A stretch of DNA of 64,000 nt from JABABV01 sp965222755 (lineage in GTDB: Bacteria > Bacillota_I > Bacilli_A > Mycoplasmatales > JABABV01): positions 1-64,000 of the forward strand of contig CBDCUK010000001.1 of assembly GCA_965222755.1 (NCBI GenBank). The letters are read 5' to 3'. The translations under genes and the position numbers were made by a program. The notes beneath the pieces are model-generated. The model saw nothing but the letters and a program-made list of their open reading frames with translations. It was not told where the DNA came from and did no database searches. Below, in pieces: positions 40,401 through 52,746 of this stretch; position 1 is the first letter of the stretch; the number at the start of each line of letters is the position of its first letter.

Positions 40401-41066
40401 ATGAGTCACTATTATAATTTATTATTAAAAATAAATGACTTTATTGAAAATGGTAAGTTTACATCAGCACTAGAAATTATTGACAAAGAATTATTGATGC
40501 CTTATGTTCCTGAAAAAATAGAAAAAGAATTAATATTACAAAGGAATAAGATAAGTGCAGTTTTGATAAATAAAGAAATTAAAAATAGTGTCAAGATGAA
40601 ACAATATAGTGAAGAAGAAATTATCAGTTACTTGGAAAGTAAAAATTACCAAGTTGTTAGTTCTGTTTTACAATATTTATCAAAAATTAATTTACGATCA
40701 ATAATATTAGCTATTAAAGAAGCTTTGATTGATGAAAAAATTAGTACAGACATTAAAAAAGTTATTATTAGAATATGTTTAAATCAAGGAATCAACGATA
40801 AAGTTAAAGTATTTATTCATGATAAACATTATGAACTTAATCTTTCAGAATTGGTATGAGTTGAAAACGATCAAAGATATCAAGAAATTTTATCAAAAAT
40901 TTATGATGATGTTTATAGTGATAGCCCTCAATTATATTTAACTGCAAAAACTTGTTTAATTAAATATTTTTTAAATTTTTGACCTTTGATAAACGAAATT
41001 AAAAACATAAATAGTAAGGATTTAAAAAATAAGATTATCGAAGAAGCAAAAGAACTCTTTAAATAA
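40401..41066 (+). CDS. DUF3196-like protein (Mollicutes MG237-type)
   Basis: 221 residues, mostly helical by composition (KINDFIENGKFTSALEIIDKELL, then repeated Leu/Ile/Lys helices), with no membrane segment or catalytic motif. Position between the lon block and tig and its length suggest the DUF3196 family, represented by MG237 near lon and tig in Mycoplasma genitalium; this link is from context and recall, not from a visible signature. A TPR- or HEAT-like protein-binding role would fit a chaperone/protease neighbourhood but is inference. ATG 40401 touches the engB stop. Confidence 0.6.
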
Positions 41067-41152
41067 ATTTATTTTTTGATATAATAGGAAACATACACTG
41101 CTATTAATTTATAAAATTAGTAGTTATTTATAAATAAGGAGAATTCAAGATA

Positions 41153-42433
41153 ATGAAAATCAATATTATTAAAAATGATGATTCTACTATTAATATTAAT
41201 ATAGAAGATAGTAGCGCAAAATGAACTGGTTTATTCGAGAAAGCAAAAGCAAGTTTAATTAAAAACATGGAACTTCCAGGGTTTCGTAAAGGTAAAGTAC
41301 CTCATGGTATGGCTTTAAAGAATATTAAAGATGTTAATGTTTTAAACGAAGCTAAAAGAATGCATTTAAATGATTTATATCAATCTGGTTTAGAAGAAGC
41401 AAAAGATTATCGTATTATAACTTCTCCTATTGCTAAAGATAACGAATTATCAAAAGAAAAAATCAATATTACGTTTACTGTAGGTGTGATGCCTGAGATT
41501 AAACTATCAACTTATAAAAATTTAGAATATAAATTTAATAAAATTGAAGTATCTCAAGAAGAAATCGATAGAGAATTATCACATTTACAACAACGTTTTT
41601 CTATGCAAGAAGTTAAAGAAAACGGAACACTTAATATGAATGACATTGGAATCATTGATTTTGAAGGTTTTTTAAATGGAGTAGCTTTTGAAGGTGGACG
41701 CGGACAAAATCATCCATTAGAAATCGGATCAAAAACATTTATTCCTGGTTTTGAAGACCAATTAGTTGGAATGAAGAAAAATGAAATTCGTGAAATTAAA
41801 GTAGTATTCCCAGAAGAATATCAAGTTAATGAATTAAAAGGTAAAGAAGTAACTTTTAAAGTTAAATTAAATGAAATTAAAACTAAAAAATTACCTACTT
41901 TAGATGATAATTTAGCTAAAGATATGAATCTTCCAGATATTAAAACTTTTGATCAACTGGTTTCTAAAGTTAAAGAATCAATTACTAAATCAAAAGAAAA
42001 TGGTCAAGAGCAAGAATTTCGCAGATTTATCATGAATGAAATTATTAAAGATTCAGATATCCCAGTACCAGCATCTTTAAAAGATAATGAATTAAAATAT
42101 TTAATTGAAGATCTTAAAGGTCGTTTATCACAACAAGGTTTAACTTTTGATAAATATGTAAAAATGTCAGGTGCTAAAGAAGAAGATATTAAAAAACAAT
42201 TAGAAGTTGAAGCAATCCAACGAATTAAAGTTTCTTTCGCTTTATCAGAAATTGCTAAAGATGAAAAAATTGATATCTCTAACAAACGACTTGATGATGA
42301 ATTAGTTATTATTGCTAAAAACAGAAATGAATCAATCGAAGATATTAAAGCTAATATAAATGTAGAACAAATTAGAAACTCATTAAAAAACAATGAAGTT
42401 ATTAATTTTATACGTAAAAACTTAAAAAAATAA
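41153..42433 (+). CDS. tig: Trigger factor
   Basis: Ribosome-bound chaperone and prolyl isomerase. The 426-residue product has the ribosome-binding loop LPGFRKGKVPHGMA near residue 40 (signature GFRxGK), the FKBP-like domain (GIIDFEGFLNGVAFEGG, FIPGFEDQLVGM, about 160-240) and a helical C-terminal arm. AAGGAG lies 11 bases before ATG 41153. A -10 TATAAT at 41080-41085 gives a likely promoter, and an imperfect hairpin lies in the leader (about 41098-41125). A strong terminator follows. Confidence 0.96.
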
Positions 42434-42450
42434 GCTCTGCTTATTTTTTT
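42425..42450 (+). terminator. Rho-independent terminator of tig
   Basis: Stem AAAAAATAAGC / GCTTATTTTTT with loop TCT and a T run; it overlaps the tig stop codon. Confidence 0.9.
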
Positions 42451-42513
42451 TTATTTTTTTTAAAGGAAAAACAACAAAAAACGCTTATATAATCATTGAG
42501 GTGATTAAATATA

Positions 42514-43074
42514 ATGCTAAGTTATATTATTGGAAAAGTAGTATACGTAAATACTATTACGATAACTGTGGAAAATAATTTCAGAGGTTATCAAATTTTT
42601 ACAAATTGTCCAAGTAATTTTGAAGTTGGAAAAGTTTATAAAATCTACATTCACGAAATTAACAATGATTATGAAGAATCTCATTTTGGATTTTTAACTC
42701 TAATGGAAAAAATAATCTTTAAAGATTTATTATCTGTTACTGGTTTAGGCACTAGAACAGCCTTAAAACTATTAAGAAAAAATGTTTATGAATTAAGGGA
42801 AGCGATTGTTATTGGTGATTATAATTCTATAGAATCAAAATATAATATCAATCATAAATTAGCAAAACAAATAGTTTTAAATTTACAAGATAAGTACGAT
42901 GGAATGCCAGTTAATAGTAAAAACTATCAATTAAAAAAAGAGTTACAAATTGCTCTTGTAAAATTAGGTTATACAAAAGAAGAGATCACAAAAGTATTTA
43001 ATAACATTACTTTTGACACTCATGCAACTATCGATTTATTAATAGAAGAATCTATAAGAATATTAAATAAGTAA
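42514..43074 (+). CDS. ruvA: Holliday junction DNA helicase subunit RuvA
   Basis: RuvA binds four-way junctions and guides RuvB. The 186-residue product opens with MLSYIIGKVVYVNTITITVENN (OB fold), has SVTGLGTRTALKLLRKN (helix-hairpin-helix, near residue 73), and a C-terminal domain III (LKKELQIALVKLGYTKEEI) that contacts RuvB. A -10 TATAAT lies at 42488-42493, and GAGGTGA before ATG 42514. ruvB starts five bases after the stop; RuvC is not nearby, as in other Mollicutes. Confidence 0.93.
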   Translation: MLSYIIGKVVYVNTITITVENNFRGYQIFTNCPSNFEVGKVYKIYIHEINNDYEESHFGFLTLMEKIIFKDLLSVTGLGTRTALKLLRKNVYELREAIVIGDYNSIESKYNINHKLAKQIVLNLQDKYDGMPVNSKNYQLKKELQIALVKLGYTKEEITKVFNNITFDTHATIDLLIEESIRILNK

Positions 43075-43079
43075 TTTTT

Positions 43080-44048
43080 ATGGAAAATAATTTAATTATT
43101 TTAAGGCCAAAAACTTTTGATGAATTCATTGGTCAAAAACAAATTGTTAATAATTTAAAAATTTTTATTGATTCTACCAAAAAGCGAGGTGTAATCCTAG
43201 ATCATATTTTATTTTCTGGAGGTCCTGGATTAGGTAAAACAACGCTTGCAAATATCGTATCAAATAGTAGTGATTGTGGATTAACTATAATTCAAGGTCC
43301 TGCTTTAGATTCAAGAAGTAATTTATTATCAATATTAAGTCATATTAAAGAAGGCGATATGATATTTATCGACGAAATTCATGCTATTAGTAAAGTTGTT
43401 GAAGAACTACTTTATAGTGCTATGGAAGACTTCGCAATTGATATAACTATCGGAAATGATGATAATAGTAAAACAATAAGAGTTAAAATACCCAAATTTA
43501 CATTAATAGGGGCAACAACTAAATTGACAAAGATATCAAAACCGCTTAAAGATAGGTTTGGAATCAATTTAAGATTAATTTCTTATTCCCAACAAGATTT
43601 AATAAAAATTATAACTAATAATTTAAATATTTTAGATTTTAATATAACTAAAAATGGAGTAACATTACTTTCAAGATTATCAAAAAGAACTCCTCGTAAA
43701 GCAAATCAATTATTAAAAAGGTCTATTGATTTTGCAATACATATGAATAAAGATGTTATAGATACACAAGTTATAAAAAAATTACAAAAAAATTTAAATA
43801 TATATGATTATGGTTTAAATGCAGAAGATATTGCTTATTTAAATATTTTATTAAATTCAAATCCACAAGCTATAGGTATTAAAACTTTATCATCTTTATT
43901 AGACGCAGATATAAATTATATTGAGAGCATTATTGAACCTGATTTGATAAAATTATCCTTTATTTCAAAAACTCATAAAGGAAGAAAAATTTTAATTCCA
44001 GGAATAAATTTTGTTAAAAAAAACAGCAAAACAAAAAACAACATTTAA
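43080..44048 (+). CDS. ruvB: Holliday junction DNA helicase subunit RuvB
   Basis: AAA+ motor for branch migration, 322 residues. LRPKTFDEFIGQKQIVNNL, Walker A GGPGLGKTTLAN near residue 45, the DEIHAI Walker B, GATTKLTKISKPLKDRFG (sensor and arginine finger) and a C-terminal winged helix (NPQAIGIKTLSSLL, FISKTHKGRKI) are present. There is no ribosome site of its own in the five-base gap, so it is coupled to ruvA. A terminator overlaps its 3' end. Confidence 0.95.
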   Translation: MENNLIILRPKTFDEFIGQKQIVNNLKIFIDSTKKRGVILDHILFSGGPGLGKTTLANIVSNSSDCGLTIIQGPALDSRSNLLSILSHIKEGDMIFIDEIHAISKVVEELLYSAMEDFAIDITIGNDDNSKTIRVKIPKFTLIGATTKLTKISKPLKDRFGINLRLISYSQQDLIKIITNNLNILDFNITKNGVTLLSRLSKRTPRKANQLLKRSIDFAIHMNKDVIDTQVIKKLQKNLNIYDYGLNAEDIAYLNILLNSNPQAIGIKTLSSLLDADINYIESIIEPDLIKLSFISKTHKGRKILIPGINFVKKNSKTKNNI

Positions 44049-44066
44049 GTTTTGTTGTTTTTTTAT
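44033..44066 (+). terminator. Rho-independent terminator of ruvAB
   Basis: Stem AAAAAACAACA / TGTTGTTTTTT around a nine-base loop holding the ruvB stop codon, then T-rich sequence. Confidence 0.85.
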
Positions 44067-44103
44067 TTTTTTAATAATTTAATCTAAAAAAATTAAAGAA
44101 AAA

Positions 44104-44112
44104 TGTTATAAT
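44104..44112 (+). promoter_or_regulatory. Extended -10 promoter of secDF
   Basis: TGTTATAAT, a perfect extended -10 (TGnTATAAT), lies 77 bases before the secDF start; the -35 is weak, as expected for extended -10 promoters. Confidence 0.55.
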
Positions 44113-44188
44113 TTAGTTCTTATAAGCGAAGAAAATAATGTAAATTTAATGATATGTTTATCATTATCAGGAAGGTTATAAAATATAT

Positions 44189-46855
44189 ATGAAAATATTA
44201 AGAAGTTTAATAAATGTGTTTAAAAAAATTAATTTTAAATTTATGAAAAAACAAAAAACAAAAATGATTTTATTCAGCACTTGCATTTTAAGTATGATAA
44301 CGGGGATTTTGTTCATAAGTATAAAATCCACTTTTAATATGGATTCTTATAAAAATCTATCACCTGATTATGGGGATTCTTTAAAAATAAATATGCAAGT
44401 TAGTGATACATATGAACATGGGTTTGATCCTATGCCACTTGATAAAATAGTTGATCAATTATATGGTCAAACTAGTGAATTAGGACTTAAAAATATCACT
44501 ATAAATAATTATGGAACAAATGGTATTACAGTAACTGTTCCAGGAAGTTATAATCAATTTGAAAAACGTCGTCTAGTTGATTACATAACAAGTAAACCAA
44601 CTTTAACTTTTAGAGATCAAACTGATAAGTCTTTATTTTTAAATGGGAGTTATGATAGTCAAACTCCAAGTTATAACAAAGACAATAATCAAGATTTACC
44701 TTTTGACCTAAATGAAATTAAGATTAAAAATAATTCAATGACAAATACTCCAAGTATTTGACTTAAATTAAAATCGCCTACTTCAGTATCTAGAGATAAA
44801 TTATCTACAATGATTGAAGCTCAAGTTAAAGCAAAATCACACTTAGTATTATGATTAGGTTATGAAGGATTATATAATTCTGTTGCTAACACTCCAGGAT
44901 TTTCAGGTTCTTTATATCAATTTGCACAAAGTGTTTCTCCTGATGGTAGTTCGATGAATAGACCTCAAACTATTTATGATGAAAACGAACTTGTTGATTA
45001 TAATTTAAGTGCAAATCATATGAATATTGACAACTTAGTGCCAACAAATGGTAAGGTCGGAGATTCGCAATATTATATTATTTCTAACCGTAATTGAGGA
45101 ACTAATAATAAATTAGTAAGTAATATTGCCAATCGTATTAAATACAGTGCTAATAAATTTACTTTTAAAACTATTTCTGTTTCGACATCCGGTAGTTCTT
45201 ACTCTAACTCTAGAATGATATTGATTTTTTCTGGAATAGGAGCCATTTTAATATTAATATTATTATGAATTATGTGAAGTTATGGATTATTGGGTGCAGT
45301 AACGTCACTATCTTTATTATTAATAGGAATGACTAATATTGCAATTTTCAATATTATTGATGGAGAAATAAGCTCAGGATCAATAATAACTTTTGCTTTA
45401 CTATTTGTAGTAGTTGCAGCAATAGCCGTATGGCAATTATTAATATTTAAACGGGAAATTTTAGCAGGATCAAAACAAGAATATGCTTTAAATAGATCGA
45501 AACGAAATTCATTATCTATGATATTGGATTTAAAATTTATGCTTATCCTAACAACATTTACTTTCTTTTATTTCACAATCGGTATTTTAGAAAACATTTC
45601 TATTATGTCGATGTTCTTCCTTTTAGTTTCTACAATAGGTATATTATTTTGAAATAGATGACTAATAAACCTAATATCAAGTACTAATTACGTTAGTTCT
45701 AAAATACTATGTGGAGCTATGAAAAATAAAATAAATAATAAATTATCTAAATGAACAAATACATTAATTACAAAGATGTCTACAATACTAACTTTCAAAT
45801 GAGTAAAAAGATTTTTTGTAGTATCGTTTACTTTAATCACTAGTGCTGGAACTTTATTTATTATTATATTTTCAACTACGAGCGGTAGCATTAGTTCGCC
45901 ATTCGCTTTAGGAAGTGACTTCAAAACAAAATACAGTTTTGATGTTGTCTTAAAAAATAATAATGGTGATGATAAAAAATTATCAACACAAGATAAAATA
46001 ACAAAACAAAATACAACTACTATTAAAAAAGACTTAAAAAAAGCAGGAATTAATTTTTACAGCGGTAGCTTATCTGTTGAAACTATTTATTTCTATGATG
46101 CTAATCAAAATGTTGATACAAATAAAACATTAGAACTTTATACTTATGAAGTGACTTCAACAACAGCAGTTAATCTATCAGAAATAAACATTGCTTTTGG
46201 AAGCGATAATTTTATAGTAAAAGATCGCGGTAACCATAATGCTATAATAAAAATAAAGAATACTTTATTTGCAAACTATATAAAACGATTATTTATTGCA
46301 ATAGCTTTAGCAATGATTCCAGGAATGGTTTATTTAATATTTAGATTCCGATGATCAAGTGCTTTATCATTACTGCAATCACTAATTATTAACATAGCTG
46401 GATTTTTCTCAATTGCAGCTATATTCAGAATACCAATAACTTTTACTTTTATTGAAGTTCTATTATTTTCTTTACTAATTAATTTAACATTTGGTGTATT
46501 CTTATTTAATTTAATTAAAACGAAATTAAAACCACGTAATGAAAATAATTTAGATCAACAAGAATTAACAAATATTACTCAAGAAGTTAAAGTAACATTA
46601 AAACCATTTTTTATTATGATTACATTTTTAATTGTGATCGTCTTAATAATTTTTGCAATAGTTTTACCTGTTACAAATTTACCTACAACAATTCTGTTAA
46701 TGTTAACAGTTTTATTAAGTGTATTATTAACTTATAACTGAATGCCTAAAACATGAGTTTATTTTGAAAACAAAAGAATTCAAAACCATGTAAAAATAAA
46801 AAATATGAAATTAACTAAATTAAACGAGCAGATTTTTAAAAATATTAATGACTAA
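44189..46855 (+). CDS. secDF: Fused protein-export membrane protein SecDF
   Basis: Uses the membrane potential to aid Sec protein export. A single 888-residue chain carries both SecD and SecF halves. A first TM helix lies at about 25-48. The long extracytoplasmic SecD part follows, with GLKNITINNYGTNGITVTVPG. A block of TM helices (about 350-480) is followed by a second helix near 550, a shorter outer domain, and the final TM block with FRFRWSSALSLLQSLI near residue 712. Many TGA Trp and one TGG (AVWQLL) occur. The sequence motifs are degenerate compared with Bacillus SecDF, so the name rests on architecture. apt follows 26 bases later. Confidence 0.82.
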
Positions 46856-46881
46856 TATTTTTGAATGGAGTATTGATTTAT

Positions 46882-47394
46882 ATGGATTTAAAAAAATATA
46901 TTACAAATGTACCTAATTTTCCTAAAAAAGGAATTAACTTTAAAGACATTAGTAGTTTAATGTTAAAACCAGAAGCTTTTAGAGAATCAATAGATTTATT
47001 AACTGATTTTGCTAAAACACTTGATGTTGATGTTGTTGTTGGTCCCGAATCTAGAGGTTTTATCTTTGGATGTCCAATATCTTATAATCTTGGTGTTGGA
47101 TTTGTTCCAATACGTAAACCTGGGAAACTACCAAGAGAAGTGATTAGTGCTGATTATACTTTAGAATATGCGGTAAATACAATCACTATGCATAAAGATG
47201 CCATTAAACCTGGACAAAAAGTATTAATAGTTGATGATATTCTTGCTACCGGAGGTACAATTGAAGCATCAATAAAACTTGTCAAAGAATTAGGTGGAAT
47301 AGTGTCTGGTATATGTTTTTTAGCTAAACTTAAAGATCTTGACGGATATAAAAAAATAGAAAAATATCCACATTTATTTTTACTGGATTTATAA
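46882..47394 (+). CDS. apt: Adenine phosphoribosyltransferase
   Basis: Salvages adenine to AMP with PRPP. The 170-residue product starts MDLKKYITNVPNFPKKGINFKD, has VVVGPESRGFIFG and KPGKLPREV, and the PRPP motif VLIVDDILATGGT near residue 115. ATG 46882 gives the standard N terminus; in-frame TTG codons at 46861 and 46873 lie upstream, the latter close to GGAG, so a start three codons earlier is possible. relA begins directly after the stop, the classic apt-relA order. Confidence 0.96.
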   Translation: MDLKKYITNVPNFPKKGINFKDISSLMLKPEAFRESIDLLTDFAKTLDVDVVVGPESRGFIFGCPISYNLGVGFVPIRKPGKLPREVISADYTLEYAVNTITMHKDAIKPGQKVLIVDDILATGGTIEASIKLVKELGGIVSGICFLAKLKDLDGYKKIEKYPHLFLLDL

Positions 47395-49536
47395 ATGATT
47401 ACAATTGATTTAGTATTAGAAAAAGCTAAAGAATATATAGATGATAAACAAGAAATTAATCTAATTAAAAAAGCATATGAATTTGCGAAAAAAGCTCATG
47501 AAGGTCAAAAAAGACTTTCGGGAGAAGATTATATCATTCATCCTGTTCACACAGCATATACAGTTGCCTTGTTAAAAGTTGGGTCATCTGCGATTGCTGC
47601 CGCTTTATTACACGACGTTTTAGAAGATACTAAAGTTACAATTTATGACTTAAGAGACAATTTTAATTATGAAATTGTTTTTTTAGTAGAAGCACTTACA
47701 AAAACTACTACTTTTGAAAATAAAAAAACTACAAATTTAAAATATGAATATATTCGTAAAATTATATTATCAATGTCAAAAGATATACGCGTAATTTTAA
47801 TTAAAATTGCTGATCGTTTACATAATATGGAAACATTACAATTTAAAAGTATTGCCAGTCAAAAAAGAATTGCTAAAGAAACTTTAGAAGTGTATGTTCC
47901 TATTGTTCACAGATTAGGTATTCACAATATTAAATCTCGATTAGAAGATTTGTGTTTTAAATTTTTAAATTATGAAAAGTATTTAGAAATTAAAAAAATA
48001 TTACACGAAAAAATCGAATCCAGAGAACGCACTTTAAAAACTATTATTGATAGTATTAAAAAATTATTAGATGCTAAAAATATTGAATATACTAATATAT
48101 ATGGTAGAAATAAGCATTTTTATTCTATTTATAGAAAAATGTATCTTAAAGGTAAGCGATTTAATGAAATTTTTGACCTGACTGCCATCAGCATAATCGT
48201 TAAAGACAAACTCCAATGCTATAGAGCATTAGGAGTAATTCACAATAATTTCCCAATTATTGCTAATAGATTTAAAGATTATATAGCTTCTCCAAAAACT
48301 AATAATTATCGAGCGATCCATACTAATATTTTACTAAATAAAAATTTCTTTGAGATTCAAATTCGCGACCAAATAATGGAACAAATTGCTATTTGAGGTA
48401 GTGCTAGTCATTGAAATTATAAAAATTATAAAAATTTAGATAAAAAAGCAGTTAAAGATTTGGAAAATAAAGTACCTTTTTTAAGGTATATTAATGAAAA
48501 AATCGGTAGCAACAATACTAATATCAATATTGAAGATTGACATAAAGAAATTATTAATGAAGATATTTGCGTCCTAACTTTTGATGGTGATGCGGTTGTT
48601 CTTCCTGCTGGTAGTACTGCACTGGATTTTGCCTATAAAATTCACACAGATATTGGTAATCATGCACAATTTGCATATGTAAATCAAAAAAAATCACCAA
48701 TAATAAAACTATTAAAAACTGGTGATGTTGTTGAAGTGGTGACAAATAATGCAATTTTTCCAAAGATTGAGTGACTAGAATTTGCTAAAACAAATTCAGC
48801 TATTCAAGCAATTAAAAAATACTTAAGTAATTCCCAAGTATTATCAAAAACTATTTCTACAAAAATCGGAAAAGAATTAATGAAAAATTATTTATCAAAA
48901 AATTCTAAAGATGCTGCTTTCTTCAAAAATCAAGATAATTTTAACATGATTATCAAAAATTTAAATTATCGTAATGAAGAAGATTTTTATGTGAGTGTTT
49001 ACCAAAATGGTATTGATTTAAAAAAATTATTTAGTCAATATAATCAAAATAATAGTTCTTATAATTATTTTGCATCTAAAGAATACCATAGTAAAATAAA
49101 AGCAGATTTAATATCCCCTAAAAATAATAGTTATTCTATTGGAGAGTGTTGCTTACCAATACCTGGTGATAAAATCGTTGGTCATAAAAAAACTACTAAC
49201 ACAATCACATTACACAGATTATCATGTTCAAAAATCAATGTGTTCAAAAAATCAAAATTAATTTCTTTAAAATGAAATGAAAATCCTTTATTTAATTACA
49301 AAACCAAATTATCTATTAAAATAAAAAATAGACCTGATGGCTTAAAAGATATTATTTTAGTACTTTCATCAATGAATTTAAATCTCTTAAAATTATATGC
49401 TAATTCAATTGTTAATAGAAAAATCGCGATTATTGATTTAGTTTTTACAATAAATAATTCACTAGATTTAGATAATTTATTTTTATTATTAAAAAATATA
49501 AATGGTATTACTTACGTTAAAAGAAATGACAGCTAG
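47395..49536 (+). CDS. relA: Bifunctional (p)ppGpp synthetase/hydrolase RelA/SpoT
   Basis: Makes and breaks the starvation signal (p)ppGpp. The 713-residue chain has an HD hydrolase domain with HPVHTAYTVALL, LLHDVLEDT (the HDxxED motif, so hydrolysis should be retained) and KIADRLHNMETL. The synthetase domain contains RFKDYIASPKTNNYRAIHT (about 298-316). A TGS domain begins near residue 392 (VLTFDGDAVVLPAGSTALDFAY), followed by a zinc-finger/ACT-like C-terminal part (SIGECCLPIPGDKIVG). It starts one base after apt. hisS follows nine bases after the stop. Confidence 0.95.
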
Positions 49537-49544
49537 GAGTTCTT

Positions 49545-50831
49545 ATGTATAAAAAAGTTAAAGGAACCGTTGACATATATGGTTGTGATATAAAGTTATG
49601 ACAATATGTTGAAATGATAATGAAAAGTGTTTGTTCTAGCTTTAACTATAGCGAAGTAAGAACACCAATTTTTGAAACTACTAATTTATTTACAAAAACA
49701 ATTGGTGAAAGCGCAGATATTGTCAATAAAGAGATGTATACATTTTTAGATAAAGGTAATAGATCAATTACTCTAAGACCAGAAGGAACAGCATCTGTAA
49801 TGAGATTAATTGAAGAAGATAAGCTATTATTAGCTGGTAGTTTACCATTAAAACTATTTTATTATGGACCAATGTTTAGGTATGAAAGACCTCAAAAAGG
49901 ACGTCAGAGACAATTCCATCAATTTGGAATCGAAAACGTTGGTATTAATAATTATAGTGTTGATGTCGAAGTAATTATTTTGGGATATACTTTTTTATCA
50001 AAAATAGGTTTATCAGATACTAAAATTTTACTAAATAATATTGGAACCTTAGATGATCGTCATAAATATACTACTGAATTAAAAAAATATTTTAATAATC
50101 ATTTAACTAACTTGAGTGAAATTTCTAAGTTTCGTTTATCAAAAAACGCCCTAAGAATATTAGATTCAAAAGAACCAGAAGATCAAGATATCATTAAAAA
50201 TGCTCCTATTATTCAAGATTTTATTAATGAAGATAGTAAGAACAAATTTAATGAAATTTGCGCTACTCTTAAAAAGCATGGTATTTCATATGAAATTGAT
50301 CATCATTTAGTTAGAGGTTTAGATTATTATTCAGAGACTGTTTTTGAAATAATTTCCACAAATAAAAATTCTGGATCTCAAAATACTTTAATTGGCGGAG
50401 GTCGTTATACTTACAATAATGAAGATCAAAATAAAAATAAAATTATTGAAGGTTGCGGGTTTGCTTTAGGTATGGAAAGATTAATACTAGCTATTAAAAA
50501 TTCAAATTCAGTTTATGATAAAATTAAAAATATAATAACTGAAGAAATAGATGTTTTTATAGTTAATATTGATTGTGAATTTTATATTGTTAGTTTATTA
50601 GCAACTATGTTACGTAATTTTGGAATTAAAGTTGAGTTTGACCATTCAAATAAAAACACTAATAAGCAATTTAAAAAATTATCAAAATTAAATGTTAAGT
50701 ACTCTTTAATTATAGGTAAAAAAGATTTTGAACTTAAACAAGTATCAATAAAAGAAAATTCGTCTAAGATAGAAGAAAAAGTTAAAATTAATGATTTATT
50801 AGATTTTTTCAAAAATAAATCATTAATATAG
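49545..50831 (+). CDS. hisS: Histidyl-tRNA synthetase
   Basis: Class II synthetase, 428 residues. KGTVDIYG, TLRPEGTASVMRLI (motif 2 region near residue 84), YYGPMFRYERPQKGRQRQFH, GLDYYSETVFE and the His-specific GGGRYTYN, then GFALGMERL (motif 3), with an anticodon-binding C-terminal domain. TAGGAG at the relA stop serves as ribosome site for ATG 49545. aspS follows 12 bases after; the hisS-aspS pair directly after relA is common in Firmicutes. Confidence 0.96.
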
Positions 50832-50843
50832 GTGGTTAATATC

Positions 50844-52538
50844 ATGAATAAAAATATTATTAGTTGTAGTAATATATCTTTTGAAGAAATCGGCACAAGC
50901 ATTATAGTTAGAGGATTCGTTTCTAAAAAACGTAAATTAGGATCTCTGATATTTATTAATTTACGAGACTTAACTGGAGAAATACAAATAGTTTTTAAAG
51001 AAGAATCTTTATCTTTATACAAAGAATCTAAAAAACTTAATAATCAAGATGTAATTTCTGTGGGCGGAATTCTTTCTAATCGTAAATCTATAAACGAAAA
51101 ACAAGCAAATGGTGCTTTTGAGATAATACCTGAAACTATTAATATTTTTAGTAAATCTCAAACGCCACCTTTAATCATTGAAGAAAAAACCGATGCTTTA
51201 GAAAATACACGTTTAAAATATCGTTACTTAGATTTAAGAAGACCAAATATGCAAAATAATTTAAAATTACGTCACAAGACTATTTTGTTAATTAGAAATT
51301 ATTTAGATAATTTAAATTTTTTAGAAATTGAAACTCCAATTCTAAATCGCTCAACACCTGAAGGTGCAAGGGATTTTTTAGTACCATCAAGAGTATATAA
51401 AAATAAAAATTTTTCTTTACCTCAATCACCTCAATTATTCAAACAATTATTAATGATTTCTGGAATGGAAAGATATTTTCAAATTGCTAAATGTTTTCGA
51501 GATGAAGATATGAGAAAAGATCGTCAACCAGAATTCACACAATTAGATATTGAAATAGCGTTTGCTACCCCTGAAATAATTATCGATTTAACAGAAAAAT
51601 TACTCAATAAAATTTTTAAAGAAGTGTTAAATGTTGATCTTTTAAAACAATTTCCAACTATGACTTATGATGAAGCTATTTCAAATTATGGTAGTGATAA
51701 ACCAGATTTACGTTATAAATTAATTTTAAATGATTACACTAGTATTTTTAATAATACAGAAATTAATTTTATTCAAAATTCAATTAAGCAAAACGAAATT
51801 GTTAAAACTATCATTATCGAAAAACCATTATCAAAAAACCAATTAAAAAAATTAGAAAATGAAGCTAAAAAAAATCATGCTAAAGGTTTAATTTGAGTTG
51901 AAATTAATAACAACAAAATTATTGATAGTTCAATTATTAAATTGTTAAGCAATCAAGAAAAAGAAACTTTGGTTTCAGCAGCTAATATTAAAGATGGATT
52001 TATTTTAATGACTATTAATAATTTTTATAATGCTTCAATTGCAATGGGTGCTATCAGAGTTAAATTAGCAGAATGATTTGAATTAGCTAATCCTAATGAA
52101 TATAAATGTTTATGAGTAACTGATTTTCCAATGTTTATAAATAACGAAGATGGTAAAATTACTAGTGTTCATCACCCTTTTACTGCTCCTAGATTAGAAG
52201 ATCTTGATTTATTAGCTAAAAATCCACTAAAAGTGAGATCAACAGGTTATGATATCATTATTAATGGATTTGAAATTGGTGGTGGTTCTATCAGGATAAC
52301 AGATAATAATATTCAGAAAAAGGTCTTTTCATTATTAGAAATGAACGAAGAAGAAATAGAAAATAATTTTGGATTTTTCTTAAAAGCCTTTTCTTTTGGA
52401 GTTCCTCCTCATGGTGGGATAGCTTGAGGAATAGACCGATTACTAATGATTATGACTAAATCTGATAGTATTAGAGATGTTATTACATTTCCGAAAAATT
52501 CACATGGTAGAGACTTAATGATGGACGCACCAAGCTAA
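50844..52538 (+). CDS. aspS: Aspartyl-tRNA synthetase
   Basis: Class II synthetase, 564 residues. An N-terminal OB anticodon domain (IIVRGFVSKKRKLGSLIFIN) is followed by YRYLDLRRPNMQNNLKLR, PEGARDFLVPSR, SPQLFKQLLM, CFRDEDMRKDRQPEFTQLD, and motif 3 FGVPPHGGIAWGIDRLL. The insertion domain (GAD) is present but short. ATG 50844 is chosen over an in-frame GTG at 50832, which lies inside the ribosome site AGGTGG. The stop overlaps the next start (TAATG). Confidence 0.96.
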
Positions 52539-52744
52539 TGATTAGCAAAGAACAAATCAAACGTATTAATATTTTGTATAAAAAGTACAAAAACAATACT
52601 ATTACTACTATCGAAGAGAAAGAACGTCAATCATTAAGAGCACAATATATAAAATCAACCAAAGAAAATTTAAAATCTAGATTAGATAGTGTGAAAATAC
52701 AGACTCCCGATGGAAAAATCAAAAAATTAAAAAAAAGGATTTAA
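52538..52744 (+). CDS. DUF896 (YnzC) family protein
   Basis: 68 residues. MISKEQIKRINILYKKYKNN, then EKERQSLRAQYIKSTKENLKSRLDSVKIQTPDGK, follow the DUF896 pattern (Firmicutes YnzC: a two-helix bundle with an unstructured tail). The function is unknown; YnzC relatives are tied to the SOS-related or stress operons in Bacillus. The ATG shares its A with the aspS stop, and the next gene starts two bases after its stop. Confidence 0.85.
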   Translation: MISKEQIKRINILYKKYKNNTITTIEEKERQSLRAQYIKSTKENLKSRLDSVKIQTPDGKIKKLKKRI

Positions 52745-52746
52745 AA

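Noticed and set aside
46861..46881. TTG start for apt seven codons upstream
   Set aside because: The conserved Apt N terminus starts at ATG 46882, and the upstream codons overlap the ribosome site.
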